Source: Tolypeutes matacus
Taxonomy: Eukaryota; Chordata; Mammalia; Cingulata; Chlamyphoridae
Length of the DNA: 64,000 bases
Direction: 5' to 3'
Assembly (NCBI GenBank): GCA_026826555.1
Contig: JAKSZT010053928.1
Location: 1,264,629 to 1,328,628 of the forward strand
Positions 9,961 through 20,940 of the stretch are shown piece by piece (position 1 is the first letter of the stretch; every line of letters begins with the position of its first letter). The notes under the pieces were generated by a model. The model did not search any database. It saw only the letters and a list, made by a program, of their open reading frames with translations, and was not told where the DNA came from. Made by a program: the position numbers and the translations under genes.

Positions 9961-12638
9961 TGGTTAAGCATATAGTCCTTTTTCCTCCCATCCCAAGATT
10001 TTAAAAAAACATGGCTCATTAAAATTTCTTTGGTGTATGAGATGGCCTAAGATGTAAAAATTATTATTAAATGAGGTCTTGCTACCCCGACTAATGATAA
10101 TGGAATTACTTTCTCTTTCATATTGATTTTGGAAAACTTGTTTGGCCTCATTTGGTCATTTGTGGCATGAAGAATGAATTTCTTTATTAGTTCTACTCAT
10201 CTAACCTAAAGAAATAGGATTCTAAATGTTCACATTTCCTGGAAGAAATTGATACCTAGCTATATCTTTGTGTAGTTTCATAAAACCATAGGTTTGAAGG
10301 CAAACTGGGTTCTGTCCTCAGTTCTGGTCCCCAATTTCCATTTTTGTAAGCAGGGACAGTACTAAGTCATTCTTCTCAGAGAGCAGTGAGAGGAACAACG
10401 AATAGGAATGGACAGCAAAGTCGCCACTAAAGGCTATGCAGTTGTGGGCAGCATTACAGCAGCACCTTCTATTAGAAAATCCAGTGCAAGTTGCACTCAT
10501 ACCAGTGGGAGTTGTGTTATTCTTGATAAAAGCACTTGTATTTCCCTCAGCTGTTGCTTTAATGCTAAGCAATGTTTACAGCTCAGTTTACACTAGATCA
10601 AAATATTTGTTAGGGGGAGCTGGTGTAACTCTGAGTTGGTGTGAAGGAAACACTGAGGCCAAATTATGCTTCGAGAATGGATGAAAAAAAAGTTGCTACT
10701 ATTTTTGCTTAAAATAAATCACTGTTAATTGGAGATTGTGGGATTTTGTAATTGGGAACTAGAGGGTAAAGAGAGGTCATTATTTTTATTTTAAATAGAT
10801 CAATGCTGTTAATCGAGATCTGTTCCTGTTCAAAAGCTGAAGAAATTACTATTTAGTTCTGTCAAGTAGCAGCAAATAATATTAATTAAATCTGGTTGAT
10901 TAGACGGTTTTTCCCAAATAACCTTTCAAGAGAATGTGGCCCAAACTGTGATGTCTTAGAATTAAAAAAATTTAATTGGTAAAATTTCTTCATGACTTTA
11001 TTTACTTATTAAAAGCAGTATGTTAGCAGAAAGACATCTACAACCCCAATCTGGATTCTTGCACAGCACCTTGGACTGTTAAGGCAAAGACAGTGGGTCT
11101 GGTTGGTGAGAACTCTTTTTCTCCAATACTTCAGCAGTTGTGGGGTTGTTGGTGTGATGTATCTTAGCGCATCACAAAGGAATATCTCTAAAGCAGATGC
11201 CAGAGAGGGAAGCGGTTAAGAGGCAAGGAGGGAAGAAAAGAACCATGGTTAACCAATGCAGTCCGAAGAGAAAGGTGAAAGACATCTGAGCTTTTGGCCA
11301 GAGTTGAGGTAAATTCAGCTCTTACAAAAGGGCATTGTGGGATCTCTGGGGCCCCGCCGAGCTGATAGTGCTTTTGCTTTATAGGTCTCACTGGGTGGAC
11401 GCTCATGCGGTAAAAGGAATTGGACTTGGATTTATCTACTTTAGAAGGAGGATACATTCAACTTGCTTGCGTCGGAGAACTGGTCACTCTAGGGAGCCAG
11501 TGCACAGGAGGATGAACTGTGGAGTAGAGGGAGAACCGCAGGATGGGAAGTGGGTTGACTGGGATCCTGAGGCCAGTGCTGACATTCGCTGGTGGGCTTG
11601 CGAGTCCCTTGATCTATCTACATTCAGTTTCATCCTGTGCAAAGCAAGGCGCTTGGTACTGACCACAGGAGCGAGGATCTCTGAGCTCCCTCCCAGATCC
11701 TGGGCATCCTGGTTTCAGGTAGCCTGAATTCTTAGGGCCTGAGGTCTTGTGTGCTCTGGGTAACTATAGAACAGCAACTAAAAGAAAAACTTTGTCCTCA
11801 GGCTGATGCTTTACGTCACCGTGATGCTTAGGGGGGCCCTAGCTTGATATTAATCCTGTTTTTTTTTTAAAAAGCTTCTTTTGATATGTTGGTACATTTT
11901 TTGGGGTACATTTTATTCCTTCATAAATTTTTTAACTGTTCTTGTATATGTCCAAGCAGCACATATTCCTTGTGAACCTATTTATCCCTTGGAACTTCAA
12001 CAGGAACAAGTGCTATCAGTCAATATTTGAAGCTGATGACTCATTCTGATAAAAAATGAGTTATTTTGTTCTTGATCTATGTCTTGAGTTATCAAGAAAC
12101 TTAGAAAACTTTCCTACTGCAGTCATCAGGAAACTAACTATAAATAAATAAACGTCTTGCTATTTGGTTTCATGAAATATGATTCTCAGCTAACTGATCC
12201 TTTACCTTTTTACTGTTTGAATTAAGGTATTTATAACTCCCAGAAAAGAGTGTCCTTTCTAGAACAGAATGATTCGTTATTTATTAAAAACAAGCCATGC
12301 TAGTGTGTTATCTAACAATTTTATTGAAGAAATGCTTTCCTATTTGAGAAATTTGGAAAGCAGTGTTTATTTGTTTATGTAAAAATGGTTGATTAATCAT
12401 TTATTGTGGGTTGATATGGATACAGAAATGCTTATTACGAAAAGTTCTGCCACTGGCTGCAGGTTCTCCTTGATCCAACTCTGCGTGTTGGGATGGCCAG
12501 AATCTTTTTAAGATTCCTCAGTATTCCCAAAAGGCATCAGCTTGTTTGAGCACTAATGCCTATGGCTCCACTTCAACCAACTGTAAATGCTGTGTTTCAG
12601 GCCACTGTCCAGAAATGCCTGGTGCTCAGCTCTTACCA
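9961..12638. other. Unique sequence, no gene recognised
   Basis: No clear repeat. 10800-10980 is AT-rich with TAATTAA-type motifs. 11180-11760 is the most GC-rich unique part of the window and holds a 130-codon frame at 11335-11727, rich in Arg and Trp, that matches no family I know and has no splice or promoter support. Conserved non-coding DNA is possible but cannot be shown here. Confidence 0.4.
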
Positions 12639-12646
12639 GTTTAGGG

Positions 12647-12986
12647 CAGGGGTTGGCAAACTTTTTGTGAAAAGGGCCAGACAATAAATATTTTTGGCTT
12701 TGTGGACCAAATGATCTCTGTGACAACTACCTACCTCTGCTATGTAGTGCAAAAGCAGTCATAGACAGTATGTAAATAACTTAGTGTGGCTGTGTTCCAA
12801 TAAAACTTTATTTACAGACCCTGTAATTTAAATTTCACTTAATTTTCATGGGTCATGAAAAGTTACCCTTCTTTTGAATTTTTTTCAACCCTTAATAAGA
12901 TGGAAAATCTATTCTTATCTCATGGGCCACAAAGAAACAAACATTGGGATAGATTTGGCCTACAGGCCACAGTTTGCTGAATCCTG
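12647..12986 (+). mobile_element. hAT DNA transposon, MER3-like (non-autonomous)
   Basis: A 340-bp element with 16-bp terminal inverted repeats: CAGGGGTTGGCAAACT at the left and the complement CAGGATTCAGCAAACT at the right. It is flanked by an 8-bp duplication, gtttaggg (12639-12646) and gtttagag (12987-12994), as hAT transposases produce. Internal phrases such as 'ggctgtgttccaataaaact' fit the MER3/Blackjack group. No transposase frame. Confidence 0.88.
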
Positions 12987-13069
12987 GTTTAGAGAGTTGA
13001 CGTTGTAAAAGACACAACTAATAATTTGTGACTGACAGTGTTAAATGTACCTGTTTGCTCTTTCTTCCA

Positions 13070-13385
13070 AGCACATGGATTAGATTATATTTACAGTCTC
13101 CTTTATAGTTAGGTCTGGCCACGTGACTAAGTTCTACCCATGGAATGTGAACAGATGCCATGTGTTGCTCCTTCCAGGCCTGGCCGTAAAAACCTCCCCT
13201 GCATGGTCCTCCATGTCCACTTCCCTCGCGTTGAATATGGTGTGGAGTTTTATGACAGAAGGAGCCTGAGCTTGTTTGGCTTTACATGAGGAAGAAATAA
13301 AGTTCTATTGTGTTACACCACTGAGATATTGAGTGTTTATCTGTTATAGCTGCTAGTGTCACCATAACTAATATCTCATTCATTC
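13070..13385 (+). mobile_element. Ancient LTR-like repeat with MaLR-type 3' end
   Basis: 'ggccacgtgactaagttcta..' and the end '..gaagaaataaagttctattg..ccactgag...aactaatatc' follow the layout of old mammalian LTRs: a polyadenylation signal, then a GT-rich and 'taat' end. The exact family was not determined. The left edge is uncertain. Confidence 0.4.
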
Positions 13386-14274
13386 TTCCCGATGTTTTTG
13401 ATTTGATTCTTATATTACATTGGACTCTCGGAGACTACGTACTTGGCGAACCACATTTTTTCCCCTCCTCCTCATCCCTTCATTTCTTTCCTCTCACATT
13501 TAACCGGCAGATGATAGACTGGGAGAAGATATTTGCCGTCTTTGTTTTAACAGATTATAGTTTGGTAGCTATAAGCTTCCACTGAAAGATGCTACAAGAA
13601 ACAGCGGTGTGAAACCTGTTATTGTTTTTACCAGAGATGTCAGTGACAGAACTGTCCCCAATATGAAATTCACCTGAGACATTCCTTTTGGAATTCAGGG
13701 CCAGGAAAAGTTTATCTTCCCCTGAAGAACTTTTATATTTCTTATCAACAAAGAGAATATAGTTGAATGAGCCTGATTGTATCCCTTTTCCCTTTTCCCT
13801 CTGGTTGCCAAGAAGCTCAAGCCAAATTTTTGGCTCAACATTAGTAACTTTGTAGGACCCTGTGGCCTACATATCTGCATTCTTAGTTTCCTCCTGGTCT
13901 TGACCTTCTATTCTGCTGTGTTTTCCTTGTTCCTGATTTTTTTATTTATATTTTTCAAATTTACTGCTTGTTTTCTTTTAAGTTTCCTTGTAGAACAAGG
14001 TGGCGTAAATAAAAAATGGCTCCAGTTTATTAATAGAAAACACCAAAAGCTTTCCTTAATCATCAATTTAGTGGTCTGGGAATTAGCACTTCCAACTTCT
14101 TTCTCAGGCTCCCTCCTTAGTCATTGTGTCTCCTGGTAGTTTGGTGAAGGGATGGTTTTGCAATTATGAGAGCTGAAGATCTTCACATTTCTCCATTTTA
14201 CTTTAAAAGAGAGAGAAAGTCATTTTAGCAGGAGTCCCTATTCTTTGCCATAGGAAATGTAGAAAGGATATAGA
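13386..14274. other. Mostly unique sequence with one L1-like scrap
   Basis: 13499-13535 repeats, with four mismatches, the L1 ORF2-like sequence that begins the L1 fragment at 14279-14315. The ~740 bp between the two is unassigned and pyrimidine-rich. Confidence 0.4.
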
Positions 14275-15140
14275 TAAATTTAACTGGCAGATGACAAACT
14301 GGGATAAGATATTTGAATATTTAAAAGCAACAAAGCATTTATATCAAGAATATACAATGACCTCCTGCAAATCAACAAGGAAAAGATAAGAAACCCTAGA
14401 GGGAAATGGTAAAACAACAACAACAAAACCCGACTACGTTATTCTCACAAGGGTATACCAGAAAAGCTAACAAATATTAAGAACAGATGCTGAAACTTAC
14501 AAGTAATCAGAGGACAGCAAATCTAAACAAGTTATTACTTCGCCCTCATCCAATTAGCAATAATTAAAAGGTAGGTAGATAATAAGTATTGGCAAGGGCA
14601 TGGGAAAATGGGAACCCTCATGTCCTGCTAACAGGAATCTAGCCTGGCATAGCCATTCTGGAAAGCAATCTCTCCGTGTTTAGTTAGAGTAGCTATGTGA
14701 ATGTCTTATGACCCCTTCTGGGTATATATTCCAGATAAACTCTCCCACAAGTCCAGTAGGAGATACAGATAGAGCTCATCACAGTCTTGTTTGTGGTAGC
14801 AGGGGGTTTGAGGCTTCTGAGGTATCTGTCACAAGGAGAGTGGATGAAGAAAATGTGGTGGATGCATATTTTGCAATACTTAGAATCTATGTAGGCTTAT
14901 AGTAACATCCTAAAAAATAGTGTTAAGTAAAAAATGGAAGAAAGAGTAACACGTTTAGCAGAACACCATTTACATAAATTTAAAGCAGCCACAAAAAAAT
15001 AGTACAACATAATTTTAAAAGAATTCAGACAAATTAAGTTTATGTCAAACCCACTGGAGAGTGTACATATGGAGGGTAGGGGAGTAGGGGCCGACGGATG
15101 ATTATCTACCCTGAATTCAACTATCTGTGCTGAAGTCAAA
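14275..15140 (+). mobile_element. L1 fragment: end of ORF2 and 3' UTR
   Basis: It follows the order of the L1 ORF2 C-terminal part: 'actgggataagatatttgaa', 'caaatcaacaaggaaaagat', 'gcaagggcatgggaaaatgg', 'agccattctggaaagcaatc', 'cccttctgggtatatattcc', then the 3' UTR with 'ggggagtaggggccgacgg'. Many frameshifts and stops: a dead, 5'-truncated copy. Confidence 0.75.
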
Positions 15141-15394
15141 ACAGGAAGGGTATGTGGTGTTGGTAGGAAATGGGCACTGCAGTGTTGCCTCTTGATGTCC
15201 TAAGATAGCCAAGTCTAAACAGGAGAATTCATGGTGGCAGCAGCACAGAATATAAGGATGCCTTCACCCTCACCTGGCTTTGATTCCAGCAACAACTCTG
15301 AACTTACCAGTGTTTCGCTGCTGCTTAAAAGTGAGGACTTTGTAAAAATCTATCTCAGTAAAGACAGCACCCTAGATTTCATTTATTCATTTGG

Positions 15395-15595
15395 AGCATA
15401 GCATGGTGGTAGAAAGTATGGGCTCTGGAGCCAAGTCGTGGCTCTACCTTTACTACTGCATGGCCCTGGGCATGTTACTTAATCTCTCTGTGCCTCAGTT
15501 TCCTCATCTTAAAGATGAGAATAATAACTGTACTTCATATGGTTGTTGAGAGGATTATAGTGGTTGGCACATAGTAAGCATTATATAAGTTATTC
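15395..15595 (+). mobile_element. MIR element
   Basis: Near full-length MIR core: 'gggctctggagccaagtcgt', 'gggcatgttacttaatctct', 'gcctcagtttcctcatctta', 'ggttgttgagaggattatag', 'ggcacatagtaagcattata'. A tRNA-derived SINE of ancient mammals, inactive. Confidence 0.88.
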
Positions 15596-15879
15596 CTTAA
15601 ATAAATAGTTATTTGACAAATATTTGAATATTTTACACAGCAAGGACTGGTTCTGGAAATACATGTCAGAAAAGAAGACCTTTACTGCTATTCCCATCCA
15701 GCATGTGAGTCTTTGTTTCACTGCTTGGGCCCAAGCTACAGCTATTGCTATTTGGGGGTCCTTGTTTTCTTTTCCCATTCTTGAATCTGTCTGTATTCTC
15801 TGACAAATATCTTGTGTAGTGTCGGGTTGGGGACCCAGGCTGGGCACTAGACCCTCCTGATATTAAATGCATACTTGAT

Positions 15880-16380
15880 GTCAGCTATTGCCCAACTCTC
15901 CAGTCTTCTAATATTCTGCCTGGTGGTTCCACTTGGTTCTTCCTCATATTTGCAGGATCTTGCTAGAATACCTCAGCAGGTCTGTCCAAAGATTTTGTCT
16001 TTGGTGGTTTTTCTCTTTATAGTAAATGATTTTTTTCCAGAGGTTTAAGCCAGAAACCTAAGAGTCCTCTTTGATTTCTATTTTTCCTCTTCATCTAATC
16101 TAATCCAGCAGCAAGTCCCAGTTGATGCTACCTCCAAAATATCTCTTGAATCTGTCCAGTTCTGTCCATTTCTGCTGTTATCACCCAAGTCCAACGTACT
16201 AGCATCGTGTTCTGGTTTCCTTGCTTTTACACTTGCCTCCCTGCATTTTCTTTGCTATATGGCAGGAGTCAGAAGGGTCTTTAAAAATGCAAATTTCCAT
16301 TGTCTGATTCCTGTTTAAACCCTTCAATGACCTTGCATTGCACTTGGAATTAGTACTACTAAGCCATGATTTAATTTATA
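15880..16380 (+). mobile_element. L2-like LINE fragment
   Basis: 'gaaacctaagagtcctcttt', 'ctacctccaaaatatctctt', 'gtttaaacccttcaatgacc' and 'ttgcacttggaattagtact' are phrases of the L2 sequence upstream of its 3' end. Very decayed. Confidence 0.55.
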
Positions 16381-16606
16381 GGAGCAAGTTTTTAAATCAG
16401 TGTTTTCTAACTCTGCAGTCAACCCCAGAACAGTTTGCTTATGAAATTTTCAAAATTAAATAGAGCACAACAGCAACTTTGTTTAATTTTCTTCTCTGAT
16501 TTAGACTTTTTTTTTTTTTTAAGGTACCGGGCCTGGGATTGAACCTGGGACCTCATATGTAGGAAGCTGGTGCTCAATCGGCTTCCCTGAATTGGTTTCT
16601 TCATTA

Positions 16607-17020
16607 CCCTTTTTTTTTTTTTTAAGATTTATTAATTTCATCCCCCCGCCCCCCTCATTGTTTTGTGCTCACTGTCTGCTCTCTGTGTGTTCTTCTGTGT
16701 CTGCTTGTTTTCTCTTTAGGCGGCACCGGGAACCGATCCTGGAACCTTCCGGAGCAGAGAGAGGTCCTGAATCTCTTGCGCCACCTCAGCTCCCTGGTCT
16801 GCTGTGTCTCTTATTGTCTCTCCTCTGTGTCTCCTTTTGTTGCATCATCTTGCTGTGCCAGCTCTCCACGCGGGCCAGCACTCCTGTGCAGGCCAGCTCT
16901 CTGCTTGGGCCAGCTTGTCGCACAGGCCAGCTTGCCTTTCACCAGGATGCCCCGGGAATTGAACCCTGGACCTCCTATATGGTAGACGAGAGCCCAATCG
17001 CTTGAGCCACATCTGTCTCC
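16607..17020 (-). mobile_element. Long DAS-SINE with internal tandem repeat, nested in another SINE
   Basis: A 414-bp dimeric copy. Two tRNA-like halves, with B-box complements near 16725-16745 and 16955-16972, are joined by a linker containing a ~17-bp tandem repeat (16857-16938). T-rich tail at left. It is inserted into an older SINE with an 8-bp duplication cttcatta (16599-16606 and 17021-17028). Confidence 0.85.
16857..16938. repeat. 17-bp tandem repeat inside long DAS-SINE
   Basis: Four to five units starting gccagc (e.g. gccagctctccacgcgg, gccagctctctgcttgg), 17-18 bp each, between the two tRNA-like halves. The same array appears in the SINE at 45182-45625. Confidence 0.75.
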
Positions 17021-17131
17021 CTTCATTAGTGTTGCTTGTTTTTTGTTTTTACAGGAGGCACCGGGAACCAAACCTGGGACCTCCCACGTGGGAGATGGGT
17101 ACTCAACTGCTTGAGCCACATCCATTCCCAC

Positions 17132-17677
17132 AAGACATTTTGCTGCGAAATTTTGTCAGACTGGGAAAGGGAATGTTGTAGTGTAATTTGTTAACAGCTT
17201 CTGCTCTGAGAAGCTGATTTCTATACCTTCAAGGAGTTGGACATTCCTGAGAAATTCTCTTCTAGTTCTGATCAGGACCAGGAATGAGGACCGGGCCTGG
17301 GTCAAAAATACAGGATTTGGGCGAACAACTGGAAGTCAAGGCTCATAGGGAAGTCAAGGCTGGGTGATCTGACAGTGCCCAAATAAAAAATGGCTGTGGC
17401 TGGGGAGGAAGCAGATAGAGGTACAATAAAGGCAAATGTACCAGAAACATCCTAAAAGATTTGAGGAGAAGGGAGGTGAAGGACTGCAGTAGTTAGCAGA
17501 GGAGCAGATTGGGGAAGTCACAGCCCATCTCAGCCTGGGGGAGATCTGTGGGGGTCTTAACCTGACCACTCGTAGTGGAACCCTTCCCTCGAGTCACAGC
17601 TTAGCTTCTTTTCATTCAGCCATTTTCTTTTCCTGATGAGCCAATCATCTTGTCAGAGCTTAATGCCCTCTTTAAAC
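17132..17677. other. Unique sequence, nothing recognised
   Basis: Includes a small local repeat of 'gaagtcaaggct' near 17331-17361. No repeat family or exon recognised. Confidence 0.4.
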
Positions 17678-17884
17678 TGGTGGGTCTCAGCCTCATTAGA
17701 ATCACCTGGGAAGCTTTGAAACCAAGCTAGGATGCCTCTGCCCCACCTTGCCTAGGCCGATGGGATAAGAATCCCTAGGGGGTCAGGGTGGTGTGAGGTT
17801 GGTGGGGCTGGGCCCAAACATATGTGATTAAAAAAAAAAAGTCACCATATGATTCTGAAGCACAGTAAGGGTTAAGAACCACTG
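17678..17884 (+). mobile_element. hAT-Charlie-type MITE (MER5/MER103-like)
   Basis: Starts 'ctggtgggtctcagcctcat', continues 'tagaatcacctgggaagctt', and ends 'gggttaagaaccactg', the complement of the common hAT-Charlie start CAGTGGTTCTCAA. Inner sequence with 'gattctgaagcacagtaagg' fits the group; exact family not settled. Confidence 0.7.
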
Positions 17885-17977
17885 CTTTGAACACTTTTAC
17901 TTTGGGCAAACAAGCTCATTCACAACTTGTGAAATTATTTTAATTATAGAATGTTGCAATTAGAGAACACTTTAGAG

Positions 17978-18095
17978 CAGTGCTTCTCAAACTTTAGTGT
18001 GCATGTAAATAACCTGGGGCTCTTGCAACTCATTCAGGACCATAATGTTGTTTTAGTAGAGTCCGATTTTGAATTGAGGTTGTCTGATTCTAGAG
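17978..18095 (+). mobile_element. MER5-like hAT fragment
   Basis: 'cagtgcttctcaaactttag' then 'tgtgcatgtaaataacctgg' is a MER5A-type left end. The right end is lost or too diverged to see. Confidence 0.65.
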
Positions 18096-18099
18096 GTCA

Positions 18100-18613
18100 T
18101 GGTCCTGCTTCAATGGCAGGTTAATACTGCTTCAATGGCAGGATGGGACTCAGGACAGGGCTTGTGGTTGGAAGAGGGTATTCAGGGATTTTTCTTGAAG
18201 CTGTGTTTGCATAACAACTATATTGTTTTTACAGGGTTGTGTGTTTATTTGAGATGGCTGGTGGAAGAGGGGGATAAAAATGGAAATTATGGAGGGATTA
18301 AAGCTCTCTAAGCTGCTCCTCTGTCTGTCTCTGTAGGCTATACCTTCACCTTACTGAGAAGGAAAAGAGGATTTAGAGAGGTTAGAGGTTACTGCAAGGT
18401 ATGTAGCAATTAAATGGCAAGACTTTTGATGTTGCTGTATATCTCACATCATATATAGCTAACTGGTTTCTGACCTTGTGCTGACCTTGATGTCAGACTT
18501 GAGACTGTCATGACCTGGCTGTTACCTGTCTCTTCCCCTCCTCTTTCACCATTGCCTCCCCTACAAAACCTGGTCCCACTGAAGGCATCATACTTACAGT
18601 CTGCTGAAGCCAT
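18100..18613. other. Unique sequence with a 19-bp tandem duplication
   Basis: 'ctgcttcaatggcagg' occurs twice, near 18106 and 18126. Nothing else recognised. Confidence 0.4.
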
Positions 18614-18626
18614 CATAATTTTACAC

Positions 18627-18836
18627 TTTTTTTTTCCGAGGTTCTGGGGCAGAGGATTGAACCTGGGACTTTGTATGTGGGAAGCCAGTGCTCAATTACT
18701 GAGCCACATGGGCTCCCCTGAGTTGGTGTTTTTCATTTGTTTGCTTGGGTTTTTTTTCAGGAGATACCAGAGACAGAACCTGGGACCTCCCATTTGGGAA
18801 GCAGGCACTCAACCGCTTGAGCCACATCCGCTCCCC
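18627..18836 (-). mobile_element. DAS-type dimeric SINE
   Basis: Two tRNA-like units (B-box complements 'aggattgaacctgggact' and 'gacagaacctgggacctcc'), T-rich tail at left, 5' end '..cttgagccacatccgctccc' at right. Target duplication cataattttacac (18614-18626) / cataattttatac (18837-18849), 12 of 13 matching. Confidence 0.9.
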
Positions 18837-18924
18837 CATAATTTTATACTTGATGAATGTTAACTTCCCTTCCCCTCCCCTCCCCCCCCTCCTCTTCCTT
18901 TCCTAACATCCTTTTATGCTTCTT

Positions 18925-19225
18925 TTGCCAAGTTAAATGCTATCTATTGTTCAAGATCCAGGCCAGGTGTGTCTCCTTCAGGAAGAATTTTCTGACCCTT
19001 CCAGCCTTGTTTAAGCAGTGTCCCCTCCTTTGGGCTGTTGTGGTCCCTTGTTTTCCTCAAGCATAGATAACACTTAGGTAATTAATTTTTCTCTTTAATC
19101 AGACCATGAGTCTCTCTAGAGCTGCATTTTCTTTATCTTTGCATCCCAGGGTTTGGTGTAGTGTCTTGTACATAGTGTGATGGCTTAAAAGAGTGTTTAT
19201 TGAATGAACAAATGAACAAAAGCAT
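18925..19225 (+). mobile_element. L2 LINE 3' end
   Basis: 'tccttcaggaagaattttct', 'catgagtctctctagagctg', 'tctttgcatcccagggtttg' and '..gagtgtttattgaatgaaca' match the L2 3' end in order, including the terminal TGAATGAA-type repeat. Confidence 0.75.
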
Positions 19226-19299
19226 AAATAAATGAACCTCTTACTCTCATCCAGTGTTCTTTCCAAATGATCATTTGACTCAACTAGCATTTTTCAATT

Positions 19300-19435
19300 C
19301 TGCTAAAGGATTTTAAAAATACCTGGACCACACCCAGACCAATTACATCAGGGAGAAGAGGTCATGTCCAGGCACCTGTGTTTTAGTAATGCTTCCTAAG
19401 TGATTCTAATGTGCAGCTAGTTGCGAACCAATGGA
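19300..19435 (+). mobile_element. hAT-Charlie-type fragment
   Basis: 'ccacacccagaccaattaca' then 'gtgattctaatgtgcagcta' and 'tgcgaacca' match the 3' half of MER103/MER5-type elements. 5' half missing. Confidence 0.55.
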
Positions 19436-20489
19436 TTGACCTTCCAGAGTCTCTCCTGCTGTGGTTGGAGCCTGACAGGAAAATTCTTGACTTTTGTCTT
19501 CAAACCTGAAAAAGAAAAATAGAAAGAAATATATGAGTAAATAGATGACTTACCTAGATTTTTTGGAAAGTATGAAACTACTATATTTTCAGGGCTAGGG
19601 TAAGGGATGTCATCAAATTTAATCGTCAACTAAGAAGTATGAAAAAAAGAAGTATGGTGCTTCTAAAAAAGCTGGCAATCACTCTTCTAAATGGATTTTA
19701 ATTGGCTGTCAATAGTACATCTTCTCAGTTTATGCAATTTTGACTATTTTTATTCATAGATCATTTGTCTGGAGTTCTAGTAACCACACTCACGTCTTTG
19801 AAAGACTTTCAACAGATGACTCATCTTTCTCTTACTTTAATATAATATGCCAACCGGCAGCCATCTTAGGAATTTTAAAATATGACAACAATAATACGAA
19901 GAAAATAGTGAAGAAAGAAAATTGGTTCGATCTAAGTCTAGAACATACCAGTTGTGAGAAAACCTGTAAATACATCTGTCTATTCATTCTCTACTCATAT
20001 GGTTATTAGTTATCTACTCTCAGATAATATGCTACACACTGGGAAATAAAGATGAATAATACACAATACTTTCTTCTTAGGAATTCACTCTCTCATATGG
20101 AGTAATCAAATTGTTTCAGTGTAATGTGTTGTGCCACAATAGAGGTCCACTCCAGTGAGCACAGGAGGCCAGTGGAAGGCTGGCTGACAGGGGGAAGGAT
20201 TGTCAGAGAAGAAGTCACAGGTACCCAAGCTACCTGCACGTAATGCATAACCATGGTATCAGAAATGGTCCTGAAAGGACAGCTCCAGACACATGGGGGT
20301 ATGGTGCACATGTGTGTGATTAAATCCATGCCATGTCATAATGGAATTTTGTTGGAGCCCCACTCTTGGGAACATCCCTAAAAGACATAATTAATGTTAT
20401 TTCAAAAGGTGTCTGACAGACACATGGAAATATCTGCTTTCATATCTCTGATTACAGTAACAGTTTGCCTATGCCAGGAGGGAAAGACT
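19436..20489. other. Mostly unique; possible ancient repeat near 20025-20235
   Basis: 'tacacactgggaaataaagatgaata' and the following purine-rich stretch resemble a common ancient mammalian repeat of unresolved family. The rest is unassigned. Confidence 0.35.
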
Positions 20490-20835
20490 AGTCAGGATAA
20501 GTCAGTTATGCTATGATAAAAACAACTCCAAATATCTACGGCATAAAACAAGAAGGGTTTATTTCTTGCTTGCCCTTCATTCCAATATGGATTGGTGTGT
20601 ACGTAGGTGGGGAATTCTGCTCCATGTTGTCATCTCTTAGAGATGACGTGTCAAAACAATACTTCAGGGTTCATCAAAGCAAGAGAAGAGAAGAATGAGG
20701 AGTCAAGAACAGCCAATTAATGCTTTTAGCCAGAAGAGATGTACTTCACTCATTTCATTGGTCAGAAATAAGAAATAATTATATGACCATGTCTAAGTTA
20801 GAATGTTGGCAAACATCAGTAACACCTACTAAAGC
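20490..20835 (-). mobile_element. Ancient LTR-like repeat, antisense
   Basis: 'ggcataaaacaagaagggtt tatttcttgc', 'gctccatgttgtcatctctt', 'cacttcactcatttcattggtcag..'-type phrases follow the antisense layout of old MaLR-like LTRs (polyadenylation region first). Diverged; family not settled. Confidence 0.35.
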
Positions 20836-20940
20836 TAGTTTCTTCATTGCTACCCATGTTTGTCAGAAATAAAAGGGTTGTGATTTCAGACATGAGGAAA
20901 AAAATGGCTTCTTTACAATTGTTTATTATTCTCATTATAT

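Larger units (their letters stand above)
16509..17130 (-). mobile_element. DAS-type dimeric SINE, interrupted by a second SINE
   Basis: One tRNA-like unit is at 16509-16598 (T-rich end at left, B-box complement 'gggattgaacctgggacctc') and the outer unit at 17029-17130 ('ggcaccgggaaccaaacctg', 'cttgagccacatccattccc'). A longer SINE at 16607-17020 lies between them, so this one is older. Confidence 0.8.

Noticed and set aside
11335..11727. 130-codon plus-strand frame in GC-richer DNA
   Set aside because: No domain, no CpG island and no splice evidence; kept only as part of an unassigned stretch.
16857..16938. CRISPR-like direct repeats
   Set aside because: Units are contiguous without unique spacers and sit in a SINE of a mammalian genome; it is a tandem repeat.
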